This document shows positions 45,958-54,732 of a stretch of DNA of 64,000 nucleotides, piece after piece. The notes beneath the pieces were generated by a model. That model saw only the letters and a program-made list of their open reading frames with translations. It was not told the DNA's origin and searched no databases. Every line of letters begins with the position of its first letter. Position 1 is the stretch's first letter. The position numbers were made by a program, and so were the translations under genes. The DNA comes from Flavipsychrobacter sp. GTDB lineage: Bacteria; Bacteroidota; Bacteroidia; Chitinophagales; Chitinophagaceae. Where the stretch lies: assembly GCA_031292525.1 (NCBI GenBank), contig JARLGY010000061.1:1-64000 (forward strand). Reading direction: 5' to 3'.

Positions 45958-47961
45958 CTACACCTTTCCTGCCTTTAACGAAAAATAGAAGGTTGCTCCC
46001 TTATTATCCTCACTTTCCGCCCATATTCTTCCTCCGTTTTCTGCAATAAATTCTTTACAAAGCATCAATCCCAGGCTAGTACCTTTTTCTCTTGCGGTAC
46101 CTTCCCGGCTGGCATTAAAGGCTTCAAAAATACTTTCCTTTACTTTTTCACTCATACCTATGCCATCATCAGAAACAGCAAAGATTACATATTGCGGTGA
46201 AAGGCTCTTTTCTATATGTATCTCTACCCTTCCATTTATGTTACAAAATTTTATAGCATTGGATAAAAGGTTACGTATCACAAAATCAAAATGAGATGTA
46301 TCCGCAAATGCAGTAGTGTCCTTAGGTACTTTATTAATTATATTGATTTCTTTTTGGTTGGCCGCCTCTTTTAGCAATCCAATATTGTTGCTGATGATGC
46401 TTGAAACATTAAAATTCTTTTGCTCAAGTGCTATACCTTTTATGCGCGACTGTCCCCAGTACAATAGTTTATCCAAAGTATCCAGCGATGCTTTACTATG
46501 TACATTCAACCGGGTAAATATCTCTCTGAGCTCTTCGGGATCAAGACCAGTAGTATCATTTTCAAGTAGGTCAAGCATACCTATTATACCATTGATCGGC
46601 GATCTCAAGTCATGACCAATAATGGAGAATATTTTGTCTTTTACGGTATTCATTTCCTGTAGTTGCACCTGCTGCACCATAAGCTTACCGTTGAGTCTCT
46701 TTATATTCCTGAAAAAGAGGGCAAATATGAAGAACATAAAAACTACAGAGCCTGCTATGTAGAGTATTATATCACGTTGCAATGCATTTTTCTTACTCTG
46801 CAGCTCCAGGTGTTTTATAGTCCCCTTGGTTTTATCAAGGTCATAAGTGGCTTCCAGGTTGGCTACCTCTTTTGCTTTTTCAACATTAAATAAACTATCT
46901 TTTAAACTGGTACTTTTTTCAAAATCTTCAAGAGCCTCTTTATACATAGCCCGTTGCTTGTGCACACTTCCCATCTGGTCATATATTTTTTCTTCCAGCT
47001 GTTTCTGCCCTATTTGTCGTGTTATATTCAAGGCATCATTCAGATATACAAGGCTCTTATCTGTATTTATCTTGGCAGTAATTGAAGCCAGGCTGATCAG
47101 CGACCGTGCCTCTTCTTCGCGCATCTTGCTTTCCCGTGTTATATCCAGCGCTTGGGTTTGGTATTCAATGGCTGCATCGGTGCTATCCATATGGTCGTAT
47201 GCTATACCCATGTTTATGTATAACAAAACACGTATACCTGCATACTCCGGTTTATTACTCAGATCAAGTCCTTGCTGAAAATAACTTACAGCTTGTTTGT
47301 ATTTACCCAACTTATCATACACAATGCCAATATTGTTATAAAACATTATGTTTTCTTTAGAGAATGGCAGGCTGTTGCTAAGCTCTTTTACTTTTTTATA
47401 GTAATCCAATGCCTTATCCAGGTCACCATTCTGTTCATTTAGCGCACCAAGTTTTAAGTAAGTTTGGCTGATGCCCTCTATATTCTTTATACTCTCATTT
47501 ATCTTTAAAGCGGTAAAAAAATACTTGGTGGCGCCTTCATAATTACCATTTTTGGCTTCCAATATACCCAGCCCATTATTGGCGTCAGCCATTCCTGGTT
47601 GATAATCCACCTCTTTAAATATTTCTAGCGCATCATTAAGACGTTTTCGGCTTAGTATCATACGGCCTTGCGCCTGGTCTATCATTGCCAGTTGCCCCAT
47701 CATTATCCCTTGCCCTAACCAATATCTGCGGCCTACGGCATACTCCATGCCCTGCTGTGCGTAGTAAACTGCAGAATCGGGCTGGGTGAACATGTATGCG
47801 TTCACAATAGAATTATAGGTATTTATTTTTTCAGAGTCGGAAAGTGCAAATTTTAGTCTGGCGATCTTTTGCGCAATATCAACTTGCCCATGCATCAACA
47901 TGGGCAGCAGCAACATAAAAAATAAAAAGTAAAGTTTTCCTCTAAATCCGTTCAACACCAT
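45958..47961 (-). CDS. TPR-containing sensor histidine kinase
   Basis: A 667-residue kinase. The signal peptide ends MHGQ, followed by about 350 residues of periplasmic TPR repeats, one membrane helix (IILYIAGSVVFMFFIFALFF) and a cytoplasmic HisKA-HATPase unit. The H-box is FSIIGHDLRSPINGIIGMLD, N-box VIRNLLSNAIKFC, then DDGIGM and GTSLGLMLC. There is no receiver domain and no adjacent regulator, so its partner is elsewhere. The frame is open to a GTG at 47988, but ATG 47961 gives a proper signal peptide. Confidence 0.9.
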   Translation of the reverse strand: MVLNGFRGKLYFLFFMLLLPMLMHGQVDIAQKIARLKFALSDSEKINTYNSIVNAYMFTQPDSAVYYAQQGMEYAVGRRYWLGQGIMMGQLAMIDQAQGRMILSRKRLNDALEIFKEVDYQPGMADANNGLGILEAKNGNYEGATKYFFTALKINESIKNIEGISQTYLKLGALNEQNGDLDKALDYYKKVKELSNSLPFSKENIMFYNNIGIVYDKLGKYKQAVSYFQQGLDLSNKPEYAGIRVLLYINMGIAYDHMDSTDAAIEYQTQALDITRESKMREEEARSLISLASITAKINTDKSLVYLNDALNITRQIGQKQLEEKIYDQMGSVHKQRAMYKEALEDFEKSTSLKDSLFNVEKAKEVANLEATYDLDKTKGTIKHLELQSKKNALQRDIILYIAGSVVFMFFIFALFFRNIKRLNGKLMVQQVQLQEMNTVKDKIFSIIGHDLRSPINGIIGMLDLLENDTTGLDPEELREIFTRLNVHSKASLDTLDKLLYWGQSRIKGIALEQKNFNVSSIISNNIGLLKEAANQKEINIINKVPKDTTAFADTSHFDFVIRNLLSNAIKFCNINGRVEIHIEKSLSPQYVIFAVSDDGIGMSEKVKESIFEAFNASREGTAREKGTSLGLMLCKEFIAENGGRIWAESEDNKGATFYFSLKAGKV

Positions 47962-48057
47962 TAAGTCATTTAAACTGCTTATGCACACTAAAACAAGCTG
48001 TTCGGTCTCTCCTATAGTTATACGAAAATAATGCCTTCCCGGCTTTACGTTATTTAT

Positions 48058-48591
48058 TTATAATATCCCTTGTATCAGGAACACAATACCACCTGCAGCA
48101 ATAACCATGCTTCCTATCCACAATATTCTTTTTCTTGCCAATATGGAGATGGCCGATATGGCTATAGCAATTTGGAAAAGCGTAACAGCACGTGCCAGCA
48201 CCTTATGGCGCAAAAGGTGATACTCTGATTCCTTTTCACTTTCATGTGCAACATCCATTATTTCTTTTTTCTGCTGCTCATACTGTACCACCTTATGCTT
48301 ATCAGAATCGTTAACAGTATAGCCCGACGCAACTAGTAACCTATTACCAGATGCTGCAATCTCAGACTTTATACTTTTTGCCTGGTAATAAGACCATTGG
48401 TTAGATGCTTTTATTTGCTCCATTATAGCCTCGTTAGCATGGTCGCCACCTAGTAAGCCGCTTATGGCGGCAAGTACTGCAATTATCGCGGTTGACAGAG
48501 CAACATGAAAAAGCCATTTCTCCTTTTTCTCTTCTGCTTCTTCGTGTATTTTATCCCTCAGTTGCTCTGTAGGGTCTTCCATTTCTTCCAT
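48058..48591 (-). CDS. DUF4337 membrane protein
   Basis: A 177-residue protein with a charged N-terminus (EEAEEKKEKWLFHVALSTAI), one membrane helix at about 29-46, a helical periplasmic or coiled segment and two closing membrane helices. The layout and the ANEAIMEQIKASNQWSYYQAKSIK segment identify DUF4337. Its function is unknown. It lies about 100 nt upstream of the TPR kinase on the same strand and may be co-transcribed. Confidence 0.88.
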   Translation of the reverse strand: MEEMEDPTEQLRDKIHEEAEEKKEKWLFHVALSTAIIAVLAAISGLLGGDHANEAIMEQIKASNQWSYYQAKSIKSEIAASGNRLLVASGYTVNDSDKHKVVQYEQQKKEIMDVAHESEKESEYHLLRHKVLARAVTLFQIAIAISAISILARKRILWIGSMVIAAGGIVFLIQGIL

Positions 48592-48680
48592 AAATACCTA
48601 CTGCGTTATTTTTTGTTTAAACAAATGTTAGCTGATGCTTCAAGTCCCGTGCCGGTCAAAATAATTCCTACATTCGCCAA

Positions 48681-49421
48681 ATGAAGCATCTATGCGCTAC
48701 ATTACTATTATTCCTGTCCTTATATACTATTCCTGTTTATGCGCAAATCGAAAGCAATAAACAGGTTATTGTATTGCCCATAAATATACAAGTTCCTGCC
48801 AATGCGAAAAAATTAGCTACGATAAAATTAGGAAATAATAATACACAAGTACATTGTGTGTATGACGAACTAGTCGCACAGATCAAAGCCAGGGCTGCTG
48901 CCGCCGGGGGAAATCTGGTGAAGATTAAAAAATTAATATCTCCTTACTTCGTTGGTAGCTGTTATAAAATAGAAGCCGAAATATACAGCTGCTTGCCACT
49001 ACCCCAATATGATATTAAAGAAGACGGAAAACCTGCTATGATCACCCAGCTCGGCGATACTTCAAAGTATGCGTTACTATATGTTTATCGTCTGCAGGAC
49101 ACCTTAACTTTTCAGCCAGGGTACAACCTATACATGAATGATTCATTGCTTTGCCACGTAAAAAGCAAATCAAAAAATGCGATAAAAATCTATCAGCCTG
49201 GCAAGGTTACTCTTTCTGCAGAAACAGAACAAAGGGTATCTGTAACTTTGGACATGAGTCTTGCACACGTTTACTTTTTACGATGCGGCACTACATCTGG
49301 TTCTTTACGTCCAATACCATTCATGGAGCAAGTATCCTTTAATACCGGCTTATCCGAATATCAAAGCTTAATAAAAACAAAGAAAGATGTTGATGTAAGT
49401 TACCTGAACCAAATACACTAA
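48681..49421 (+). CDS. Secreted hypothetical protein with DUF2846-like C-terminal domain
   Basis: A 246-residue exported protein (signal peptide ending VYAQ). Residues 25-105 carry KIKKLISP and a CVYDELVAQIKARAAAAGGN segment like small YbjQ/YdgH-type folds. Residues 125-230 follow the DUF2846 pattern: ALLYVYRL, YNLYMNDSLLCHVKSKS, YQPGKVTLSAETE and VYFLRCG. A TACATTCG box lies 5 nt upstream. It is convergent with msrA, with overlapping stops. Confidence 0.75.
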   Translation: MKHLCATLLLFLSLYTIPVYAQIESNKQVIVLPINIQVPANAKKLATIKLGNNNTQVHCVYDELVAQIKARAAAAGGNLVKIKKLISPYFVGSCYKIEAEIYSCLPLPQYDIKEDGKPAMITQLGDTSKYALLYVYRLQDTLTFQPGYNLYMNDSLLCHVKSKSKNAIKIYQPGKVTLSAETEQRVSVTLDMSLAHVYFLRCGTTSGSLRPIPFMEQVSFNTGLSEYQSLIKTKKDVDVSYLNQIH

Positions 49422-50095
49422 AGTTTATAACCTGGCTTTACCATATCCGGGTGTGCTTCCTGGTATTTACGAACGTCTCTTATAGATACGTTCTGTACAT
49501 AAGGATTTTCAGGATGCTCTTTCACGTAATTCTGATGGTAATCTTCGGCCTTCCAAAATTTTATAAAGGGCACTACTTGGGCTGCTACTGGGTGCTTGTA
49601 CTTGCCGCTTTTATTCATTTCTGATATCATTTGATCGGCGTAAGTTTTTTCAACCAGATTGTTATAAAATATCAAAGACCTATACTGTGTTCCCTCATCA
49701 GGCCCTTGTCCATTTACCTGTGTAGGGTCTTCCATAGACTCAAAATATACTTTCAGTAAGGTAGGGTAAGATATCTTAGAGGTATCGTAGTAAACCATTA
49801 CACTTTCAGAATGCCCGGTGTTCCCTGCTTCTACATCTTCATACGTAGGGTTCGTAGCATTACCCCCTGCATAACCCGAAACAGCTGTTACTACACCTTT
49901 GATACTTTTAAATAAAGCTTCTTCATGCCAAAAGCAACCTGCGGCAAAAATCGCAGTCTTATACTTATACAAGTCGGTGGGCAATGTATCTACAGCGCTA
50001 ACTTGCTTTAAATTTTGGCTAACCTTTGTACCCTGTGCGCAAGAAGCCAAACAACAAGCAAGCAATACAAACAAATAAAAAGTGGTGTGTTTCAT
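49418..50095 (-). CDS. msrA: Peptide-methionine (S)-S-oxide reductase, lipoprotein form
   Basis: A 225-residue enzyme that repairs oxidised methionine in proteins. The catalytic motif GCFWHEEA is complete, followed by GVVTAVSGYAGG, NPTYEDVEAGNTGHSE and the closing HQNYV and HPENPY segments. The N-terminus has a lipobox (LASC, Cys19), so it acts in the periplasm on the membrane, unlike the cytoplasmic E. coli form. The gene overlaps the convergent neighbour by 4 nt. Confidence 0.93.
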   Translation of the reverse strand: MKHTTFYLFVLLACCLASCAQGTKVSQNLKQVSAVDTLPTDLYKYKTAIFAAGCFWHEEALFKSIKGVVTAVSGYAGGNATNPTYEDVEAGNTGHSESVMVYYDTSKISYPTLLKVYFESMEDPTQVNGQGPDEGTQYRSLIFYNNLVEKTYADQMISEMNKSGKYKHPVAAQVVPFIKFWKAEDYHQNYVKEHPENPYVQNVSIRDVRKYQEAHPDMVKPGYKL

Positions 50096-50286
50096 TTAAG
50101 TGTTTTTTTACAATAAAACATACGCTCTGGGAGCAACAAAGGTTTAGAAAAGAATGTTAAACGTTATTTTAAAAAACCAAAAGTAGCCGCGGCGCAAACA
50201 TATTGTAAATTTAAAATTTATATTTTAATGCAAATAACTTTATTTTTAACTCGCAAGTACATCACCCCCCTCTGCTGGCATTTAAA

Positions 50287-52389
50287 ATGCTAACTATGAA
50301 TTATAGACCTCGTACCTATTTAATATTTACATTTCTCTCAACAATCACTTTTTTTGGCTGTAAACAAAAAAACACTCCCGTATGTGCTTTGGTGTATAGC
50401 GATGGATCACCTGAGTTTAATAAGGTGATAGATAATGCTACCCAAATGCATGATTCGGGATTTACAGTAAAAGCGCTGCATTACATTGATTCAAGTTTTA
50501 TTGCCAAACCACCTGCCAATCAACTGGATGTATTTCATTACTATTACTTCTGTTTCGATTACTATAATAATCACATTGAATCCAGAAACCCTAAAAAAGC
50601 CGAGGCCTATAGCGACAGCATGTTATCTGTACTCGAAAAAAACCATCTGGAAAAGGTATATGTGAAACAATATGCCCAATCTGTTTTCTCTAAAGGTGAT
50701 GCACTATTTAACGCCAAGCGATATACCGAAGCATATAAATACTTTTATGAGGCTAAGACTATTATAAAAGACAATATAGATCCTTGTAGCCTGGCCGACT
50801 ACAACTATAGGCTGGGAATGGTACTTTATAAACAAGACAGATTTCTGGAGGCATCCTATTATTTTGAAGAATCGCTTAATGAGTTTAGCGCCTGCGATCT
50901 CGATTTTGCTATTTTTTACAGACGGCAAGAGTTAATGGATAACATAGGTCTTAGTTTTTCCAGAGCTGGCGTTTCAGATAGCGCCATGTATTATTTCAAC
51001 TCAGCGCTCGAATATATAAAAAATAACTACGAAAAATTCCCTACCAAAACCAAAACGTTTAGAGATAAAGCTAATGCCGTTATACTTGGCAATATGGCTT
51101 TGGTATATAGCAATATAGATCAGAAAGATAAGGCAATAGAGCTACTTCAAAAAAGCGTATCAATAAACGAACACAAAGGATTCGATCCCATAGATGCGGA
51201 ACTTAACCGACTTAAACTTGCCAATATTTATTATCAAGACCAGCAAAGCGCTAAAATGCGTAGCGAACTTGATCTGGTAAAAAAGGCAAACGACAGCATG
51301 CCCGACCAAAATGTACTGTTGGGTTTGTACGATATGGAGTGGAAGTATTATGATATGACTAAAGATGTATCAAACGCCTTCACATATCTTTTAAAATACC
51401 ACAAACTCAGAGATTCTATTGATGTACAAATGAGAACGCTACGGGAAACTGATCTTAATGAACAAGTAAAAAACATGGATAAACAATACCAAATATCCAT
51501 CCTTGAAAAAAATAATGAACTGAAGAAGATATACCTTATCATAGCTTTCCTAGGCGCACTTATGTCTGCAGCCATTTTCCTGCTCGTATTTAACAACTGG
51601 AGAAAAACGCAAAGAAATATTCGGGCCCTTACTTACTTGCACAACCAGGTAAGTTCGCAGAAAGTGGAGTTAGAACAATTGCTGAGACGACTTGAAGATA
51701 CCAATAAAGAAAAAGACAGAGTACTTCGGGCAGTAGCGCACGATATTCGCAACCCCATAGCAGCAATATCGTCATTATCAGACTTGTTGGTGGCCGAAGA
51801 TTATAGTTACAGCAGCGAACAAATAGAATTGCTCACTTACATAAAAAACTCTTGTACCGATGCATTGTCTTTAACCAAAGAAATACTTGAGGCCGCAGAC
51901 CCATCGAATGCTGAAGCGTTGGTAAAAGAGGAAGTCGATATAAAGAAAATGTTTGCAGACTACGTGCAGCTGCTACGGTTTAAAGCAGCAGAAAAGCAAC
52001 AGATTATAAACGTTCAGTTACCAGATGAACCTACATATGCTGTTATAAATAAAGATAAAATTTGGCGCGTTGTAAGCAACCTGGTGAATAATGCAATAAA
52101 ATTCAGCCCGGAGGGCAGCACAATTGATATAGTCGTAACTAGAATAAATAATGAGCTTTACCTTAGCATTCATGATTCAGGCATTGGCATTCCAGATAAT
52201 ATAAAAGATAAGGTGTTCGATATGTTTACTGAGGCAAAACGCCCGGGGACAGAAGGAGAAAAACCATTTGGATTAGGCCTTTCTATCTCCAAACAAATTA
52301 TTGAAGCCCACAATGGCAAAATATGGTTTGAAACTAATGTAGGAAGTGGTACAACATTTTTCATCACTATACCTGTTGATCTTGCGTAG
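50287..52389 (+). CDS. TPR-containing sensor histidine kinase, lipoprotein-like N-terminus
   Basis: A 700-residue kinase. The N-terminal helix ends in FFGC, a lipobox-like cysteine. TPR repeats follow (about 100-370), then one membrane helix (IYLIIAFLGALMSAAIFLLVF), a short coiled coil and HisKA-HATPase. The H-box is VLRAVAHDIRNPIAAISSLS, N-box VVSNLVNNAIKFS, G-boxes DSGIGIP and FGLGLSISKQI. No receiver domain or adjacent regulator. It has the same architecture as the kinase at 45958. ATG 50296 is an alternative start. Confidence 0.88.
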   Translation: MLTMNYRPRTYLIFTFLSTITFFGCKQKNTPVCALVYSDGSPEFNKVIDNATQMHDSGFTVKALHYIDSSFIAKPPANQLDVFHYYYFCFDYYNNHIESRNPKKAEAYSDSMLSVLEKNHLEKVYVKQYAQSVFSKGDALFNAKRYTEAYKYFYEAKTIIKDNIDPCSLADYNYRLGMVLYKQDRFLEASYYFEESLNEFSACDLDFAIFYRRQELMDNIGLSFSRAGVSDSAMYYFNSALEYIKNNYEKFPTKTKTFRDKANAVILGNMALVYSNIDQKDKAIELLQKSVSINEHKGFDPIDAELNRLKLANIYYQDQQSAKMRSELDLVKKANDSMPDQNVLLGLYDMEWKYYDMTKDVSNAFTYLLKYHKLRDSIDVQMRTLRETDLNEQVKNMDKQYQISILEKNNELKKIYLIIAFLGALMSAAIFLLVFNNWRKTQRNIRALTYLHNQVSSQKVELEQLLRRLEDTNKEKDRVLRAVAHDIRNPIAAISSLSDLLVAEDYSYSSEQIELLTYIKNSCTDALSLTKEILEAADPSNAEALVKEEVDIKKMFADYVQLLRFKAAEKQQIINVQLPDEPTYAVINKDKIWRVVSNLVNNAIKFSPEGSTIDIVVTRINNELYLSIHDSGIGIPDNIKDKVFDMFTEAKRPGTEGEKPFGLGLSISKQIIEAHNGKIWFETNVGSGTTFFITIPVDLA

Positions 52390-52450
52390 CTCCACTGCGA
52401 ATTTAATGTCACCGTAATATTCCAAGTATTAATAAGGATAATCACTTCTT

Positions 52451-52458
52451 TATCTTTG
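52451..52458 (+). promoter_or_regulatory. -7 box of the S1/P1-nuclease-like gene
   Basis: TATCTTTG, an exact TAnnTTTG match. It overlaps the upstream ATG at 52456, so it supports translation from 52474. Confidence 0.55.
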
Positions 52459-52473
52459 CATATATCTTTCCAT

Positions 52474-53478
52474 ATGCAGAAAAGGTTTTGCTTATTACTC
52501 CCCCTGTTCATATTCACACTGAGCAACACAATAAATGCCTGGGGCATTTACGGCCACAAACATATAACCCATGCAGCCATTTTTGCTTTACCAGCAGATA
52601 TGGGCGTGTTCTTTTACAATCACGCAGATTTTCTTACTGAAGAATCCGCCGTGCCAGATGTACGTAAATATACTATGGGTGATAAAAACGAATTTCCCAG
52701 GCACTATATAAATCTGGAGGCTTACGCATATACCACTCCATTAGCAATGCCGCAAGATATGCAAGCCGCTAACGCCAAATATGCTGCAGACAGCTTACAG
52801 AAAAACGGCATACTGCCTTGGTATATACAAGTGATGATGACTAGGTTGACCAAAGCTTTTAGAAATAAAAACACAAGTGAAATACTATTACTTGCCGGGG
52901 ATCTGAGCCATTATATAGCCGATGCACATATGCCTTTGCACACCACTATAAACCACAACGGACAATACACTAACCAGCAAGGAATACATGCTTTCTGGGA
53001 ATCACAGCTACCCGAAATGTTTGGCAGCAAATACAACTACCATACAGATAGTGCGCAATATATACCCGATGTAACTGCAGCCGCATGGGCTATTGTAGCC
53101 CATACTTATACCCTTGCAGATACTATGCTGCAAGCTGACCAGGAATTAAAAAGAGTTACTCCACCGGAAGAAATGTACGAGTTGGATACCTCAGGCAATG
53201 TAGCACACACTCAATACGGCGACCCGATACATACTAAAGCGTATGCCACCAAATACAACCAACTGTTGCATGGCATGGTGGAGCGGCAACTACGCCTGGC
53301 CATACAGGCTACTGCCAACTTTTGGTACACCGCATGGGTAAACGCAGGCAAACCTGACTTGGGATCGATAACAGACCAACAAACAACAGAACGCAACAAA
53401 ACCTACTACCAACAAGATATAAAGGAATGGGGAAATGGGCATATGATTGGGCTGGAATTGAATAAAGAATATAAATAG
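52474..53478 (+). CDS. S1/P1-nuclease / zinc-dependent phospholipase C-like secreted protein
   Basis: A 334-residue exported protein with signal peptide ending NAWG. Trp-Gly at the mature start and the ordered histidines and aspartates (YGHKHITHAAIF, GDLSHYIADAHMPLHT, HAFWESQLP) match the trinuclear-zinc fold of S1/P1 nucleases and phospholipase C. Whether it cuts nucleic acid or phospholipid cannot be decided. Start 52474 is chosen because the promoter box covers 52456. Confidence 0.85.
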   Translation: MQKRFCLLLPLFIFTLSNTINAWGIYGHKHITHAAIFALPADMGVFFYNHADFLTEESAVPDVRKYTMGDKNEFPRHYINLEAYAYTTPLAMPQDMQAANAKYAADSLQKNGILPWYIQVMMTRLTKAFRNKNTSEILLLAGDLSHYIADAHMPLHTTINHNGQYTNQQGIHAFWESQLPEMFGSKYNYHTDSAQYIPDVTAAAWAIVAHTYTLADTMLQADQELKRVTPPEEMYELDTSGNVAHTQYGDPIHTKAYATKYNQLLHGMVERQLRLAIQATANFWYTAWVNAGKPDLGSITDQQTTERNKTYYQQDIKEWGNGHMIGLELNKEYK

Positions 53479-53567
53479 CTAAAAAAACACTACTGCAACG
53501 CCTGTTTGCACTTATATATCTCTTTACCCCTTAAAGTAAACCTTCAAGCACCTTTCATTATTAGCAT

Positions 53568-53575
53568 TACCTTTG
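53568..53575 (+). promoter_or_regulatory. -7 box of the CvfB-like gene
   Basis: TACCTTTG, an exact TAnnTTTG match, 17 nt before the ATG at 53593. Confidence 0.55.
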
Positions 53576-53592
53576 CACGCTCAATATGCAAT

Positions 53593-54429
53593 ATGGTACA
53601 GGTTGGCAATTACAATAAGTTAAAAGTGGTAAAGGAAGTAGATTTTGGTTTTTACCTTGATGGTGACGGCACCGAAATATTACTGCCTAAACGTTTTGTT
53701 CCTGCCCGCCTGAAGGTTGATGATGAGCTGGATGTATTTATTTATCACGACAACGATGGTCGATTGACCGCAACCACACAAAAACCGCTGGGCGTTGTGG
53801 GTGATATTGTAATGATGAAGGTGCGTACTGTTACACATCAGGGCGCTTTCCTTGACTGGGGTTTGATGAAGGATATATTTGTTCCTATATCTCAGCAAGA
53901 GGTCCGCATGAAGGAAGGGCAAAGCTACCTGGTAATGATATATGTAGATGAACAAACAGGCCGCGCAGCAGCTACAGCCAAATTCAGCAAACATATAAGC
54001 AACCAGGATCTTACTGTAAAGGTTCACGACCTTGTTGATCTGGTGGTGTACCAAAAAACCGACCTTGGCTATAAAGTTATTATCAACAATAAGCATATGG
54101 GGCTGCTACACTTTAATGAAGTATTTCAAGACTTGGAAGAAGGACAACAGCTAAAAGGGTTTATTAAAACTATACGTCCCGATAACAAAATAGATGTTGT
54201 GCCAGGCCAGCGTGGATTTAAAAAAGTGGAAGACTCTGAAAGTAAAATATTACGATTGCTCAAAGAAAACAACAATTACCTTCCGTACAATGACAAGTCT
54301 GACCCCGAAGCCATTTACAGCTTTTTTGAAATGAGCAAAAAGACGTTTAAAATGACATTAGGAACATTATATAAACAACAGAAAATAAACATTACGCAAA
54401 CAGGGTTTTCACTTAATGAGGAGGACTAA
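53593..54429 (+). CDS. CvfB-family S1 RNA-binding protein
   Basis: A 278-residue cytoplasmic protein with tandem S1-like OB domains and a C-terminal winged helix (SDPEAIYSFFEMSKKTFKMTLGTLYKQ), the arrangement of CvfB/YitL. Signatures are GFYLDGDGTEILLPKRFVP, TVTHQGAFLDWGLMKDIFVP and YKVIINNKHMGLLH. CvfB binds RNA and affects virulence regulation in Staphylococcus. The role here is not known. Start 53593 fits the promoter box, whereas the frame opens 29 residues earlier without support. Confidence 0.92.
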   Translation: MVQVGNYNKLKVVKEVDFGFYLDGDGTEILLPKRFVPARLKVDDELDVFIYHDNDGRLTATTQKPLGVVGDIVMMKVRTVTHQGAFLDWGLMKDIFVPISQQEVRMKEGQSYLVMIYVDEQTGRAAATAKFSKHISNQDLTVKVHDLVDLVVYQKTDLGYKVIINNKHMGLLHFNEVFQDLEEGQQLKGFIKTIRPDNKIDVVPGQRGFKKVEDSESKILRLLKENNNYLPYNDKSDPEAIYSFFEMSKKTFKMTLGTLYKQQKINITQTGFSLNEED

Positions 54430-54732
54430 CATTCCCACTCTTTGCTAAGAGGAAGACCAATATTTAAAAAAAATTTAAATCCGAGATTTCGAATCGCGGA
54501 TTTTTTTTATTTAATAGTACCGTTAAACATACATGGAACAAATAAAATAATCGTCTAAAATAAATTAAACTCTGGTTGAGAAAGTTGATTTATTCTGTGT
54601 TATATTTACTATATTTTCATACAACATATGTAATGATTCTAAGGAGTAATTTTTTTTAATTTGTTACTTTTAAGTCAAAACACACTTCCATCATATAAAA
54701 ACATTTTACTGCTTAAATCTTGTTCACGCTTC
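54430..54732. other. AT-rich intergenic region before the LytS-type kinase
   Basis: 303 bp containing the CvfB terminator (54477-54508) and otherwise A/T-rich sequence. AAGGAG at about 54640 is far from the start codon and not in ribosome-site position for 54733. No RNA gene is seen. Confidence 0.4.
54477..54508 (+). terminator. Terminator of the CvfB-like gene
   Basis: Arms AAATCCGAGATT/AATCGCGGATTT with a TCG loop and one mismatch, followed by eight T. Confidence 0.92.
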